From assembly GCA_025602905.1 (NCBI GenBank), contig JAHLKI010000010.1:434001-498000 (forward strand): DNA of 64,000 nucleotides. Direction: 5' to 3'. Of this stretch, positions 34,113-45,591 are shown piece by piece. The notes under the pieces were generated by a model. It was not told the DNA's origin. It saw only the letters and a list, made by a program, of their open reading frames with translations, and ran no database searches. The DNA is from Phlyctochytrium arcticum (lineage: Eukaryota; Chytridiomycota; Chytridiomycetes; Chytridiales; Chytridiaceae). The position numbers and the translations under genes are program-made. The stretch's first letter is position 1. Each line of letters begins with the position of its first letter.

Positions 34113-34877
34113 TCAGGACTTTTTTGGATTTAGGCTGTTTAAATCGGAAATCATCGACACCAGTTGACGTTCCAGGCCCCCTGGCGTGCCCGAAATTTCC
34201 GTTCGCACCAAAGACGATGCGCGTATGTACAGGACAACAACATCAGCCATTGCAACAGCAGCTTGCAACTCTCCGCGATCACCCTGCTGTTGCAAGGCTA
34301 CACGGCGACGCTCTGCATCCACCTGCATGCCATACGGGGGCATGGTGCGCACTAGGGGGGCCAGGAAATAGGAAGCGACCCAGGTGTTGAGGCTGGCATC
34401 GGGCCGAAACATGTGGTGGTTTTTGAGGAAAGTTTTCAGGGAACTCCATTGGATCGGACTCGTCATTCGAATTTTGTTGCTCGTGACGATCCCCGACACC
34501 CCGGTTGACCAGTCCAACCTTTCGCTTGCTGCATTTAACAGAGCGACAATGTTGTCCCTGCTGAGGGCCTCTATTGACCGTGCTGAGATGACGATGCCGC
34601 CATGCTGTCCCCCAATCGGTTGTTGTAAAATAAGCAATTGTGCGTACACAGTTGCGCCATTCGGCAACATGTAATCCAAATAGTTAGTGGCAGGAAGGAA
34701 AACCGAGAGTTGTTCCCATCCAATCCGCTGCGCAACCCACGAGAGTTTTGGATAAGCGAGGATAAAAAAATAGTCCTCTGAACGCGCAAGTACTGCTCCA
34801 CAAAGATCAACGGTGGGTGAGTTCGCGGCGACAGAGCCTTGGGAGAGGAGCTGGATAAGTTGCTTTCCACTAGGCAC
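34113..34877 (-). CDS. Open frame of 254 codons, unknown family, mobile-element context
   Basis: The frame starts at a non-ATG codon and reads GKQLIQLLSQGS to a stop at 34113. It has balanced composition, predicted alternating alpha and beta segments (LCGAVLARSEDYFFILAYPK, VYAQLLILQQPIGGQHGGI) and a charged C-terminus (MVSMISDLNSLNPKKS-like). Upstream, the same frame continues through a TGA at 34909-34907 (sense WHFVEQAL expected), and a further shift links it to the tyrosine-recombinase fragment. I do not recognise the family. The long, protein-like frame suggests a recently broken element gene rather than chance. Whether it was a C-terminal extension of the recombinase or a separate ORF cannot be told here. 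Confidence 0.45.
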   Translation of the reverse strand: MPSGKQLIQLLSQGSVAANSPTVDLCGAVLARSEDYFFILAYPKLSWVAQRIGWEQLSVFLPATNYLDYMLPNGATVYAQLLILQQPIGGQHGGIVISARSIEALSRDNIVALLNAASERLDWSTGVSGIVTSNKIRMTSPIQWSSLKTFLKNHHMFRPDASLNTWVASYFLAPLVRTMPPYGMQVDAERRRVALQQQGDRGELQAAVAMADVVVLYIRASSLVRTEISGTPGGLERQLVSMISDLNSLNPKKS

Positions 34878-34942
34878 CCACGGTGCATGTAGTGCTTGTT
34901 CTACGAAATGTCAACGTTCCTTGGTGATCAAAGGAGGGAGAT

Positions 34943-35191
34943 TGTCGGCTGCCGTCGTCGTGCGGGTAGTACGTTGGTTTCACGAGATCCAAATATTCGG
35001 GACAAAGCAGTGTGAGCGGGAGAGATGCCAAAGTTGTTCTTGAGGGCGATGGCGGAGGCAAAGTGGAGATGGATGCGAAGGTAAGTTTCGAAAGCGGCAC
35101 TGGTCCACCGGGCTAGGCGTTGGATATCGACGAAAGGCCAGCCTTCGAGGGCGCTCCGCCGGCCCGAACGGAGGAGACGCCGAGATGAATG
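34943..35191 (-). pseudogene. Tyrosine-recombinase C-terminal fragment (YR element)
   Basis: One minus-strand frame reads HSSRRLLRSGRRSALEGWPF, VDIQRLARWTSAAFETYLRIH, matching the end of tyrosine recombinases: the HxxRR box, a GG-A-like turn (degraded here), then I-x-x-x-G-RW (here LARW) and the nucleophile Tyr in AFETYLR. The catalytic Tyr and one HxxR survive; the normal RRGGAT segment is altered. The frame ends at TGA near 34943. It is compatible with a DIRS-, Ngaro- or Crypton-type element. Confidence 0.6.
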
Positions 35192-35314
35192 TTTACTTGA
35201 TTCTCGGCCCTTGCTTGATCATACATCGAATGTCGTTGGGATTTCGGGTTGCAATGTTGGCACAAGTCACCCTACGTCTGCCCCGTCTGCCCAACTCTCC
35301 GTACTTGTCGTAAC

Positions 35315-36205
35315 CTAGGTGGTACCGTAGTGGGGAACCACAATGGTGGCAAATCCTGCCGGGGGTTGAGTCGCTGTAGAAAGAAGCCAGTCCCTTGGGG
35401 CGTAATGTTGCAACCGCGGCAAGCCTCTAATATCCAGCCCTGACCTTTGAGGAAAGCCGTAGTAGTGATAAAAGTTGGCAGCCGCACATGCATTCACCTT
35501 GAGGGAAAATGTAGCCAGGAGGAAAGGACGAGTGGCGTGGAGGTACAACCCGCAAGCTTCGCACATGGGTGGATTACCGCAATTCACGCAGTAATAATGC
35601 TTGCAATCCATGCTCACACAGGCCACTTCCACCGCAGGTCTTGCAGTACTGTTATTGCTTTCCAACCACTAGAGCTAGACTGACTGTTGAATGGTGCATA
35701 GACGTTCTGATCCTCCCAGCTGTGGAGGTCGACCAGTCCAACATCCACGCGTCATCGGTTGCATCGGTAGGGGCAAAAGGCTACAAGGAATTGCGATGCC
35801 CTGATGAAATTTCCCCGATTGCTGGAACCAGTGCAAGGGACGAAGCAAAATAGGAAGAAAGCATTTTGGACGACTCATTGCCCCACGCTTTGAACGCCTT
35901 TTCAAAAAAAATCGTGCTGAGTAACGTTATACTTGAATCTTTCCATGCTCACAAAGGGTACTTCCTTTGTCTTGAACTAGAATCCAATGGCGTCTTGTGT
36001 CGGTACATCTGGCATAGTCCGCATCCGACTATCCTAATGGCGCGCAAGACTCGGGGTGGATGGGGACCCGTACGTCAATTGATGTCGAATAATAGGAATA
36101 ACTGTTCTCTATAAGGTCTTGTACGTGCAATCCATCAGAATTGCTTCCAACCGCAGGTCTTACAGAGCCGCTTGTCGCTTTCCATGCTCACAAAGGGCAC
36201 TTCCA
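35315..36205 (-). pseudogene. Decayed gene with repeated CEHG cysteine modules
   Basis: Three minus-strand copies of a short module are visible. YCKTCGGSGLCEHG lies at about 35608-35649, GSTLCEHGK near 35943-35975 and GSALCEHGKR near 36180-36205, the last followed in another frame by CKTCGWKQF. A further variant CVNCGNPPMCEACG (about 35550-35600) is one frame away from the first copy. The module pattern CxxCGGSxLCEHGK/R looks like a tandem zinc-binding repeat. Stops and shifts separate the copies, so the gene is dead. I know similar CEHG arrays as lineage-expanded families in several microbial eukaryotes, but cannot name one. Confidence 0.55.
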
Positions 36206-36359
36206 CCCTAATCGCCACAGAAACGATAATTCTGCTCAGAAGGTCAACCTGTCAAGATCAAGTTCTTCCGTTCGCGTTCCGTCCAAGTTCAACTGACAGC
36301 TCTTCCGATACTTTCCGAGTTCCGATGTATTCCGACGCCAAAATGTTTACCGTTGAAAT

Positions 36360-36650
36360 GTCGTGCATTTCGACGGCCAGGGACATGGACATCCACTACT
36401 GACACCAGAGGTGGCCAGAAACGGATTCCTTGGCTGATTCTGGTATAGCAGTGTCTTTCCTTGATAATGTTTGAATGACTGTGGGCTGCCGGTGAATCGT
36501 TTTTAGTTCTCCCTCAGATAGACGTGGTGGGAGAAGCATGTATTTCGACGCCTAGGGACACACACGCCCATACACTCTTGGAGACTTGAACGCCGCGAGA
36601 AATGGGTTTCTTACACGATTCTGGTAGAGCAATTTCTTTTCGTGATCCTT
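36360..36650. repeat. Two diverged ~105-bp direct repeats
   Basis: Copy A (about 36364-36468) and copy B (about 36541-36648) share the ordered blocks ATTTCGACG-CC, AGGGACA, AGAAA-GG-TT, GATTCTGGTA-AGCA and TTTC-TT-TGAT. The overall identity is roughly two thirds. They lie between the mobile-element debris and the promoter of the 217-aa gene. No coding role was recognised. Confidence 0.5.
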
Positions 36651-36886
36651 TTTCATATACGGTGGGAGTTCGAATTGATCAATGGAGATGATGTTCATGC
36701 TTTGTTCCCGAGATATATTAACATATTTGGTTCTCGGACAAGAAAAAGCAAAACGCCTGCAACGAGGACGTCCTAGTCGAAGTCGTAAGTCTGCCGGGAG
36801 TGATGTTTCTAGGGCCTTTGGAGAATACCCCGCCCGGCCCTCTCTCCGGGTCTCTCTCCCCTCTCAGCTCTCTCAGTCCAGAGACA

Positions 36887-36966
36887 CACGTGATTCTGAC
36901 GTCAGTGCTCAATTATCCTCACCTCAATCAGTGAGGTCATCGCTGTTCGCGTCCGCTATATAAAGC
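36887..36966 (+). promoter_or_regulatory. Promoter of the 217-aa gene: E-box, CRE and TATA box
   Basis: CACGTG at 36887-36892, a perfect CRE TGACGTCA at 36897-36904, an inverted CCTCAC/GTGAGG pair at about 36918-36935 and CTATATAAAG at 36957-36966. The TATA box is 95 bp upstream of the ATG at 37062, leaving a CA-rich 5' UTR of about 60-70 nt. A CT-rich tract precedes the E-box. This is the clearest core promoter in the window and suggests strong, inducible expression through bZIP and bHLH factors (inference). Confidence 0.7.
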
Positions 36967-37061
36967 TCGCGCGTCCCCAAGCTCTTGCCGGGGTCCTTCA
37001 ACGAATAACTTCACACACACTTCACACTTCACAAACAACAACCAAAACACCACACACAAAA

Positions 37062-37715
37062 ATGTCTTCCAACACCAACGCCATCTCAGAATCCTCCTAT
37101 CCCACTCCCCATAACGTGGGCAAAAGCGAGTTTCCGTCGGCACTGGAGGCAGCCGAAAAAGGAATGAACCCCAACCCCACCCCCGAAAACTCGCACCTCT
37201 CAAAGATGCCTTCCCTGCCTGAAATGACCCATCACGACACTGTCCACTCTACTTCATCCACCTCAACCACCACCACCCCCACTCAGCAAGAACTGCTCGG
37301 CCAACGCGCCCAGCAGGCCGGCGAACAGATTCGCGGAGCTGCCCTTTCCGCTGCATCAACCGCACAACAGGCACTCGGTGGAGCCTACACGGCCGTCGCC
37401 AACAGCATTGCCAATGTCACCCACAGCGTCACGGGTCCTACCGTCTCAACCACTACCACCGCCCGTGATTCATCTGCTACCGGTGCTGCACCACCATCCC
37501 CCATGGAAAAGGTCCGCTCATCCCTCGAGACAGGCTACCACGCCGGTGAAGCCATGCTCGGTACGGCTCTCAACACGGCCGTCGAAGTCGGCTCAAAAGC
37601 CGTTGAATCCGTTAAACATGCCGTAGAAGGTGTCGCTGAAACGGTCGGTCTTGTCCCCCCTCATGAACAACAATCCTCTGCTACCAAGCGTCCAGATGAG
37701 GAGCAATTGCACTAG
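37062..37715 (+). CDS. Small Ala/Thr/Ser-rich amphipathic protein, unknown
   Basis: Single exon, 217 aa, with a strong promoter and a CACAAAA-type leader. The N-terminal 60 residues are polar and Pro-rich. Residues 70-110 and 150-195 form Ala-rich amphipathic helices with 11-residue-like spacing (QQAGEQIRGAALSAASTAQQ, then GYHAGEAMLGTALNTAVEVG and SKAVESVKHAVEGVAETVG). This resembles LEA/perilipin-like or lipid-surface helices. No signal peptide or membrane segment. I do not recognise the family. Codon use favours C-ending codons far more than neighbours, which fits high expression. A stress-protective or lipid-droplet role is only a guess from composition. Confidence 0.75.
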   Translation: MSSNTNAISESSYPTPHNVGKSEFPSALEAAEKGMNPNPTPENSHLSKMPSLPEMTHHDTVHSTSSTSTTTTPTQQELLGQRAQQAGEQIRGAALSAASTAQQALGGAYTAVANSIANVTHSVTGPTVSTTTTARDSSATGAAPPSPMEKVRSSLETGYHAGEAMLGTALNTAVEVGSKAVESVKHAVEGVAETVGLVPPHEQQSSATKRPDEEQLH

Positions 37716-38828
37716 TACTCTCTTCTGTATCACTCTCTTTCTCCTTCTGTAAATACTTTCTTTAAAAAAGACAATTTTGTTTCCTTTCTTACAATATGAT
37801 ACCATTTCTGCATAACACACGTTCCCGAGAGCCGAGGCCGAACAAAGTGAGGCCGAGGATCCGACGAGCCCGTTCGCTCGGGCGAAGAGGGCCTGGCGTA
37901 GCGAGTCAATTTTCCGTAGGGAAATTGGTGCGAGGGGAGCGCAGATTTCGTACGGGCCGGCCCAGACATTTTTTTTAAGATCCTGCGTCGTCCAGGTAGG
38001 GATAACCAACAGACACCATTATATCTCGCATGAAATCATCCTTCTTCATCCTGCGAATCCATCCTTCATCCCTCTTCTGATGCTGGCGGAACAAGCCCAT
38101 CATCTATCCGATAATACACCACCGTCGCATCCCGCGACACAATCCCCATAATCAAACTTCTAATTCCCAAATCAGCCATCATTCCAATTGGTTGCGCTGA
38201 GAACAAAATACCTTCTCTTTGGAATATCACGTTGCGGTATTGAACCAAACATCTTGGAAACACTATCCAATAAACCCAATTCACTCCTTTAGCTCCATAT
38301 ACCACGATCCCTATAAATATTCTCACCTCTCAATCGTCCAGATCTCATTCTCCCCAAGTGGTAAAACAACCTCTTTTTCGTCTTCCTACCCACACCCATC
38401 ATCAATTCCCAAAACAAACAAAAAAAAACCCCAAACATAAACAAAACCATGACTTACCTCTTCATCATATTGTGAGACGTTGATGACAATCAAGTCATGA
38501 TGGGCAAGATAGACGGGTCGAACGACCGAAAAGTCTTTGCCTATTTCATAATCAGTTCAGCCGCTTCAAAAACTGCGTTGTTTGCCGTATATTGTACCAA
38601 ATCGTAAATCGAGAAACACGGTGAATGCATTGCTTAAATTGGGACATGATGCCGTTGTACTGTGCTTCAGAGCTAAAATAAACGACGAGTACTGCCCGTA
38701 GTAGTGTCAGTAAGTTATATGTGCCAATTGCGGCAAAAGAGAGGAGTCTATACCAAAGGGTGATCTTCCATTGAAAGTTTTGTTGTGGGAACCAGAAATG
38801 ATGACAGGGAAAAGGACAAAAAAGAAGG
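37716..38828. other. Intergenic with a GC-rich structured block
   Basis: 1.1 kb without a recognised gene. Most is AT-rich. A sharply GC-rich block at about 37822-37970 contains direct GAGGCCGA repeats and at least two hairpins (GCCCG...CGGGC near 37866-37881 and CAATTTTCC...GGGAAATTG at 37909-37930), described among the findings. Confidence 0.6.
37822..37970. repeat. GC-rich short repeat cluster with hairpins
   Basis: Within AT-rich spacer this 150-bp block has several nested inverted repeats and the direct octamer GAGGCCGA twice, about 25 bp apart. The composition change is abrupt on both sides. It resembles short dispersed repeats seen in other genomes; copy number elsewhere cannot be judged from one window. 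Confidence 0.5.
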
Positions 38829-38899
38829 GGCTCCTCCGGGAATCGAACCCGGGACCACCCGCACCCTAAGCGGGTATTATACCACTAAACCAAGGAACC
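38829..38899 (-). tRNA. tRNA-Pro (anticodon AGG)
   Basis: The minus strand folds into a full cloverleaf. Acceptor stem GGTTCCT/AGGAGCC (one G-T pair), anticodon loop TTAGGGT with AGG at the anticodon positions, T arm with GGTTCGATTCC. No intron. A T6 run follows the 3' end (complement of 38815-38820 region), a normal Pol III terminator. CCA is not encoded. Confidence 0.93.
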
Positions 38900-39233
38900 C
38901 TATTTTCGATGAATTTGAAAGGTGCAAAGCAAACTATATCGGAAAGGACCAGCAAAGTTTGCTGGCATTCGAGATATATACAGTACAGTGCTGTTTGGCA
39001 GGTGCGTCTACTCACCTATGATAATTATACCTGGACGGTGCTAAACTCATGATCCGAGAACCATGCTTAGACACAACATTGGCGATTAATCTAAAAGAGG
39101 ATGGTATTATAGAGAGGAGAAGCAGGGGGAGGAGCAAGGTACATGCAAGAAGTTCAACGAACAGAACGACAGAAAGTGTAGAGTTTTGGTGACAGAGTAA
39201 AGTAATGTTAATAAAAGGCAAGCTAGATGTGAA
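38900..39233. other. Intergenic between tRNA-Pro and ADK
   Basis: 330 bp, no gene recognised; holds the 3' UTR of adenylate kinase. Confidence 0.55.
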
Positions 39234-40137
<904 letters not shown>

Positions 40138-40414
40138 GTTGAACTGTGTTTTTGGCAACGAAAAGAAACGAGGCTACTGGGAGGATGGAAAAAGATTTAC
40201 AGGATCTCTCTGCTTTTGAGAGGAGAATCTGATTTCGGCAGATGTCGGGCTCGTTCAAGCATCTGTTTAGTGGCTGTGCCGCCTGGATGATTGTCTTGGC
40301 GACGCGTTTCACGTGGACTGCCTTGTCATTGAAAGTTTGAGCAGAGTGTCATTGAGGGATCTTCAAGATTTGACATTATAAAAATAGAGAAGAGCGATAG
40401 ATATCCCGGCTAGT

Positions 40415-42110
40415 ATGGCTGGACCGCAACATTTTATCGTCCTGGGAGGAGGGATATCAGGGCTATCAGCCGCCTGGTACTTCTCCCGTCTTGCTCCCGC
40501 CTCGGCCAGAATCACGCTTGTAGATCAGTCGTCCCGTCTGGGAGGATGGGTCCGAACCGAACAGGACCCCGAGACGGGTGACTTGCTCGAAGTGGGTCCA
40601 CGAACGCTACGACCGGCGGGTGCGCCTGGAAAAGTTACGTTACAGATGGTAAGCAAGGATTAGCACATCCATTTGAAGATGTTTTGTGTATTAACTTGTT
40701 AAGTGTTCGAATGATTAGGTGTATGATTTAGGTCTGGCCAGTGAGATCCTGACGGTATCCAAATCTTCTCCTGCTGCCCGGAACCGGTTTATATACAAAG
40801 ACGGACAATTGCATCAACTTCCCTCATCTCCTCTTTCCCTACTCCTGCCATCCGCCTTCCTACCCTCATCACAATCCTCCCCACTAACCCAAGGCCTTCT
40901 CCGCTCTATCCTGAAAGAACCCTCCATTCCCCCTGCAACTTCTCAAGACGAATCCATCTACTCCTTCATATCTCGGCGCTTTGGAACGAGACTGGCTACC
41001 ATTGCTTCGGCGGTTATTCATGGCATCTACGCAGGTGACTCGCGTGCACTGAGTGTAAAGAGTACAATGCCCTCGCTGTGGCGGGCCGAGCAACGATCCG
41101 GCAGTGTTTTAAAAGGCATGTTGCTCCCCCAATGGCAAGTTCCATCCATGGACTCATGGAGTCGACAAATCAAATCGGCATTTTCGCCCCAGACGCTGGT
41201 TGAGGCATCCAGCGGATTGATATCCGGATCAGACTCTACATCTTTTGTTCGGGGCGTGCAAAAGCAGTCGAGTATATACTCGTTCAAGAATGGGATCGAA
41301 AGCTTGACGAAAGCATTGGAAAACTCATTAATTCGCTCGCGGAACGTGACGATTCTGCGTAATACGACTGCGGAGCGCATCAGTCTCTCGTCGTCGTCAT
41401 CAACAGCCGGAGTTGACGTATTCCATTCTGCATCTCCCAAACCCATCTCTGCCACTCACCTCATCAGCGCACTGCCCGCTTCCTCCCTTTCCCGCCTCCT
41501 TCCCACCAAATTACACTCTGTCGCTACAGCGCTCCAATCTATCCCTAGTGTCGATGTCGCCGTCATTAATCTCACCTTTCGCGGGGCACCCAAAGATGTG
41601 TTGCCGGTCAACGGATTTGGGTATTTGGTTCCCGAGACGGAGGATACGCCCATTCTGGGCATCATCCTCGATTCGTGCGCGATGCCGCACCCGGCAAGCG
41701 ACGTAGAAGAACGCACGCGAGTGACAGTCATGTTGGGCGGTCACAAGCTTAACAAGTATTTCTCTATTCCTCCCGGATCGGAAGAGTCAGCCACGACCCA
41801 AGACCTCTTTCTGACGGCGGCACTTTCGGCTGCTCGCAAGCAATTGGGAGTAACGGTTCCCCTCACAAATTACAAGGTCTCGTTTCACCGGCAGTGTATA
41901 CCCCAGTATACGGTGGGACACTCTGAGCGATTAAAGACGATTCATGAGGGATTGACGCGGGATGGACAGTCAAGAGTGAGCGTGATTGGGGCTAGTTATT
42001 TGGGGGTTGGCATTAATGATTGCGTGGTGGGCGCAAAGGAGGTGGTGGATGGTATTCTTCTCGGTGGTGGTGGGGGCATTTCCGGTTTAGAACGCGGCTT
42101 GGAAGACTAA
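40415..42110 (+). CDS. HEM14: Protoporphyrinogen oxidase (haem synthesis)
   Basis: Two exons (40415-40648, 40719-42110), 541 aa. FAD-binding Rossmann motif VLGGGISGLSAAWYFS at residue 8, followed by the ITLVDQSSRLGGWVRT stretch and EVGPRTLRP, and a C-terminal FAD-binding VIGASYLGVGINDCV. The middle carries FISRRFGTRLATIASAVIHG and GIYAGDSRALSVKS, typical of PPOX. It oxidises protoporphyrinogen IX to protoporphyrin IX at the inner mitochondrial membrane. There is no obvious cleavable presequence, as in human PPOX. A Gly-rich stretch (LLGGGGGISG) lies near the end. Intact. Confidence 0.95.
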
Positions 42111-42341
42111 TTTAACAGTGATTTTGGGTACATGGCAATGGTTTCATATTTCATATTGGAATGAAAAAGCATCACATGGCCTATGTACAGAAAAGAGACC
42201 GACTGTCTCGGCAACACACTCGACGGCCTGCTTGACACTCTCTCCGGCCTTGGATACAAAGGATCTCGTCCGGAATGGATGTTTCATACCATCACCAAGG
42301 ATACAGATACGAATCTTTTCATTTCTACGCCCAAATAACTT

Positions 42342-45300
42342 TTATGACAAAACAGACGTATGGATCGCATACACGCTCTTGATCTCCTGCCACACTTTTA
42401 ATATCCGCGCGTCGACGACTCCCTCCACAAAAATGACCATGTCAAGTGTGACTTTAAATAACTGAATTTCCTCCGGGAACTATAAACAATTTCTTAGTTG
42501 GAGTTTGTAATTGAATGAGAAAGAAAGTGTTGACTTACCGCTCGTGCGATTTCCCGCATGTTACCCAATACCCATCTTGTCCAGGCCGACGAGCTAGGAT
42601 CAACACCTTGTGTACCAAATTCGGTAAATTTCGCTTGGATGGCATCCACAAATCGCTGAATAGATGGTCAGTTTGGTGCTATGAATAGCTCAAGTAGAAT
42701 TATGATCTGTACCTGAAAGACATGCAGGAATGCTTCCTTTTGCTCTCGTAACGAGTTTTGTCGGTTCTCGTCCATCTGCTGAAATCCTGATGTGTCGACT
42801 GATGGTGAGAAGAAAAATTTAGTTTCGCGTCTTAAAAAAGCTTTGGGGGATAGCAAATGGGACGAACCATCCATTTTGACATCATCCTCCTCCTTTGGAA
42901 CATCCATTTTGACATCCTCTTCCTCCTTCATTCTAATCTCTTTCGCCACCTCGAGCTTCTTGGTAATTTGCTGGACTTTAAAGTTGACTTTGGCGAGCGT
43001 CATCCGCACAATACTCCACAAGAAAAATCGCGTGTAATTTTCGTCGAGGATTTTGGGGTCTAGGGCCCAGGATAGAATGGATTTGGGGTCTACTACGCGG
43101 TAATTCATGAGTTTGTCCAGAATGATTTCGAGGAATTGGTGGTTGAATTGCCAGAAAGAGACGATGATGCGGATGCTATGCAGGCGGGCCTCTTCGGTGC
43201 CGGACCATTGTCGCAGGACATCGACATAACTGCAAAGAAGAATAAGTCACAGACCTTAATGGTGGACAAACATATTCTTCTTACCGTTCAATGATATTCA
43301 GAGCATGCGAGAAACTTTTGCTGCCATGCAACATCAGACATTGAATGAGAGCCTCACGCGTAATGTCCTCGGCGGATTGATTTGTTTGAGTCGATAGAGT
43401 AGCCGCATGTTCCCGTATACTTCGAAGCGCATCTTCAACGACTTCAGATGATGTCTTTTGACCGGTCAGTGTGCGCAACTCGGTAATCAAAACGAATAGT
43501 TTCTGATCCTGGGCTGGCACCGACTCAACCGAGTCAAACTTGAAGGATGAATGCGGCGCAGACTGAGCCATCACCGCTGGGTTTTTGGCAAACGACTCGG
43601 GTACAGATCCATGAATACGCTCCCAGTAAGAGAGTCGGACACAGCTTTCGAGCGTTTCTCGGACAAATACAAAACAAGCCGAGTCAGGTTCTACGGACAA
43701 GACAGGCTCCCAATCCTCCCATTTCCAGCGGAAATCGAAATTGCTCAGATGGATCGCAAACCACTCGCTGAACCTTCGTACATCCTCCACATCCATTCCT
43801 CCACCAAGATTGTCACCATCCAGGCGAGAAAAGAGTGTGCGAATCGCACGACCCAAGATACGGGGAGAGTTCTGCAAGTCTTCCTTGACAAAGTCCATCA
43901 ACAATGTTGCATAGTAGACTGATCGTTGCGATCCCCTTGGCAAGCGGAACAGCTCGGCAAGGATGGTTTCGACTGCACTGGCGAGATAATTGAACTTTCC
44001 GTCCCGCAAGTACGTTGCATTGAGAAAATGTTCGAGATCAAAAGTCATTCGGGTGACTTCTGGGTGGTTGTGAGAGAAGATCGTTATGATGTCGCGCACC
44101 AGATCTTCTAGGACAAATCGTGATATGCTGCTGACAGTGGGCAGGCGAATGATTGCATTCTAAGAAAGTAACGTATGAGCGCATGATTGCTGCCAACTCA
44201 ACTCCCGAACATACCTCTGGTCCCTGAATCGAATCATCGAATACCCGAAAAACGGGCTGATAGGAAAATAGAACATTGTCTTGCGTGGGAATCTTGATGG
44301 TGGGAAGTGCGTGTTTACGCTGTCCGCTCAGCTCTGCTTCAAAGTCATCAGATGGCCGCTGCAAAATCTTCACCTCCCATTCATCGGCCTGTTTCAGTTG
44401 AATGATTTGTCGCCACAGAATTTCCAGCCGGTCTGATGTCGGGTATGGTTTGTCATTTGGGACATTTCGATAGCTGCGCAGTGCTTCCATAGCATTCTCA
44501 ATCCCGTTAGTCGCCAAACCTGCCCGTCGCGCATTCATGTAGCTTTCCACACGCGCCAAACTTTGGTCTAATTCATTGGGGAGGTTCTCGTAAAGGTTGT
44601 GTGCCGCCCACGGGATGCTGGCCAATACAATGTAAACAAATGCATCGGCACGTTGAATGGCCACATCGGTCTCGTCCATAACAGACAAGAGCAAGTCAAA
44701 GACTGACATGAGCTCTTTTGGTTCCACGATGGAGGCGTTTGATAGTTCACACAGATAGCGGAGCACTTGCTTGGCCATTCGAAAATCGCCTTTATCCAAA
44801 GATTCCTGTAATGACTGACAAGCCATTTCCACAATCACTGCTCCCTTCTCATATTGTAAGGCGCTGAGCAGCGCAGTGAGTGTCCCATAGATCCCAACTT
44901 TGTGCGGCACCTGCGTGATGCTGTATATGAAGGTCAGAACGTGAGCAATCGTCGGATGCACGTCCGGACGTACCACTCTTTGAAGATGGTTTGGAAAACG
45001 TTGGAATGGTTCTCGAATTCCGCCAATATCCTAGACACATATGCATTGTCCAGTAATGGTTGATCCTAACAATCCCAACCGTTAAGAGCCTTCCTTAGCC
45101 AGTCGCCACAGATCCACACTCACGGCATCGTTCAAGGTAAACAGCAACTTGGTGATTCGTTCCTGGGTAATCTGATCTGGTGATTTTGGAGGAATAGAGT
45201 CTTCATAACGTTGGCGGCGCGGTGGGCCTCCCCGGTGCCGGTCTCGGTCTGCAAACGAACATAGACTTTCAGTTGAGATCCCAACGTGTATACAAAGTCT

Positions 45301-45349
45301 GGTACGTACAGCCACCACCTCCGCCGTTCCGTCGATCAAAGTGTGACAT
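42342..45349 (-). CDS. NCBP1: Nuclear cap-binding protein subunit 1 (CBP80)
   Basis: Seven exons (45349-45310, 45248-45124, 45030-44215, 44159-43285, 43229-42713, 42655-42539, 42479-42342), about 875 aa. It starts MSHFDRRNGGGGGYRDR with an Arg-rich segment. The three MIF4G-like regions show LYENLPNELDQSLARVESYM, later ETILAELFRLPRGSQRSVYY, HLSNFDFRWKWEDWEPVLS, ALIQCLMLHGSKSFSHALN, and FLWSIVRMTLAKVNFKVQQI. These align stepwise with human CBP80 (FQFRWSWEDW, LLHLAAKSFSHS). CBP80 holds CBP20 on the 5' m7G cap and links to splicing, export and decay. An acidic repeat of KMD-containing units lies near residue 700. Convergent with PPOX. Confidence 0.93.
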
Positions 45350-45591
45350 TCCAACAGTATCCTTATATTGAGCACCCCCCTCTTCCTGAAGAAGTCTTGT
45401 TTCCTATTGCATTCGCACTTTGTCCCAAGTCCTCAAGGCCCTGATTGCCATGTCAACAACGCCAGTCACCGAACCCTAGCTGCTTCAGCACATTCAGCTC
45501 ACCGACAATCATAAAAGTGTTTGATCTTGCATTTGACAAATTAGAAAATACGGAGCTGACATTCAACTCTTTCACTACATAGCCTGCCACC

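Noticed and set aside
38066..38326. Minus-strand frame of 86 codons near tRNA-Pro
   Set aside because: No motif, AT-rich region, no homologue recognised; left as intergenic.
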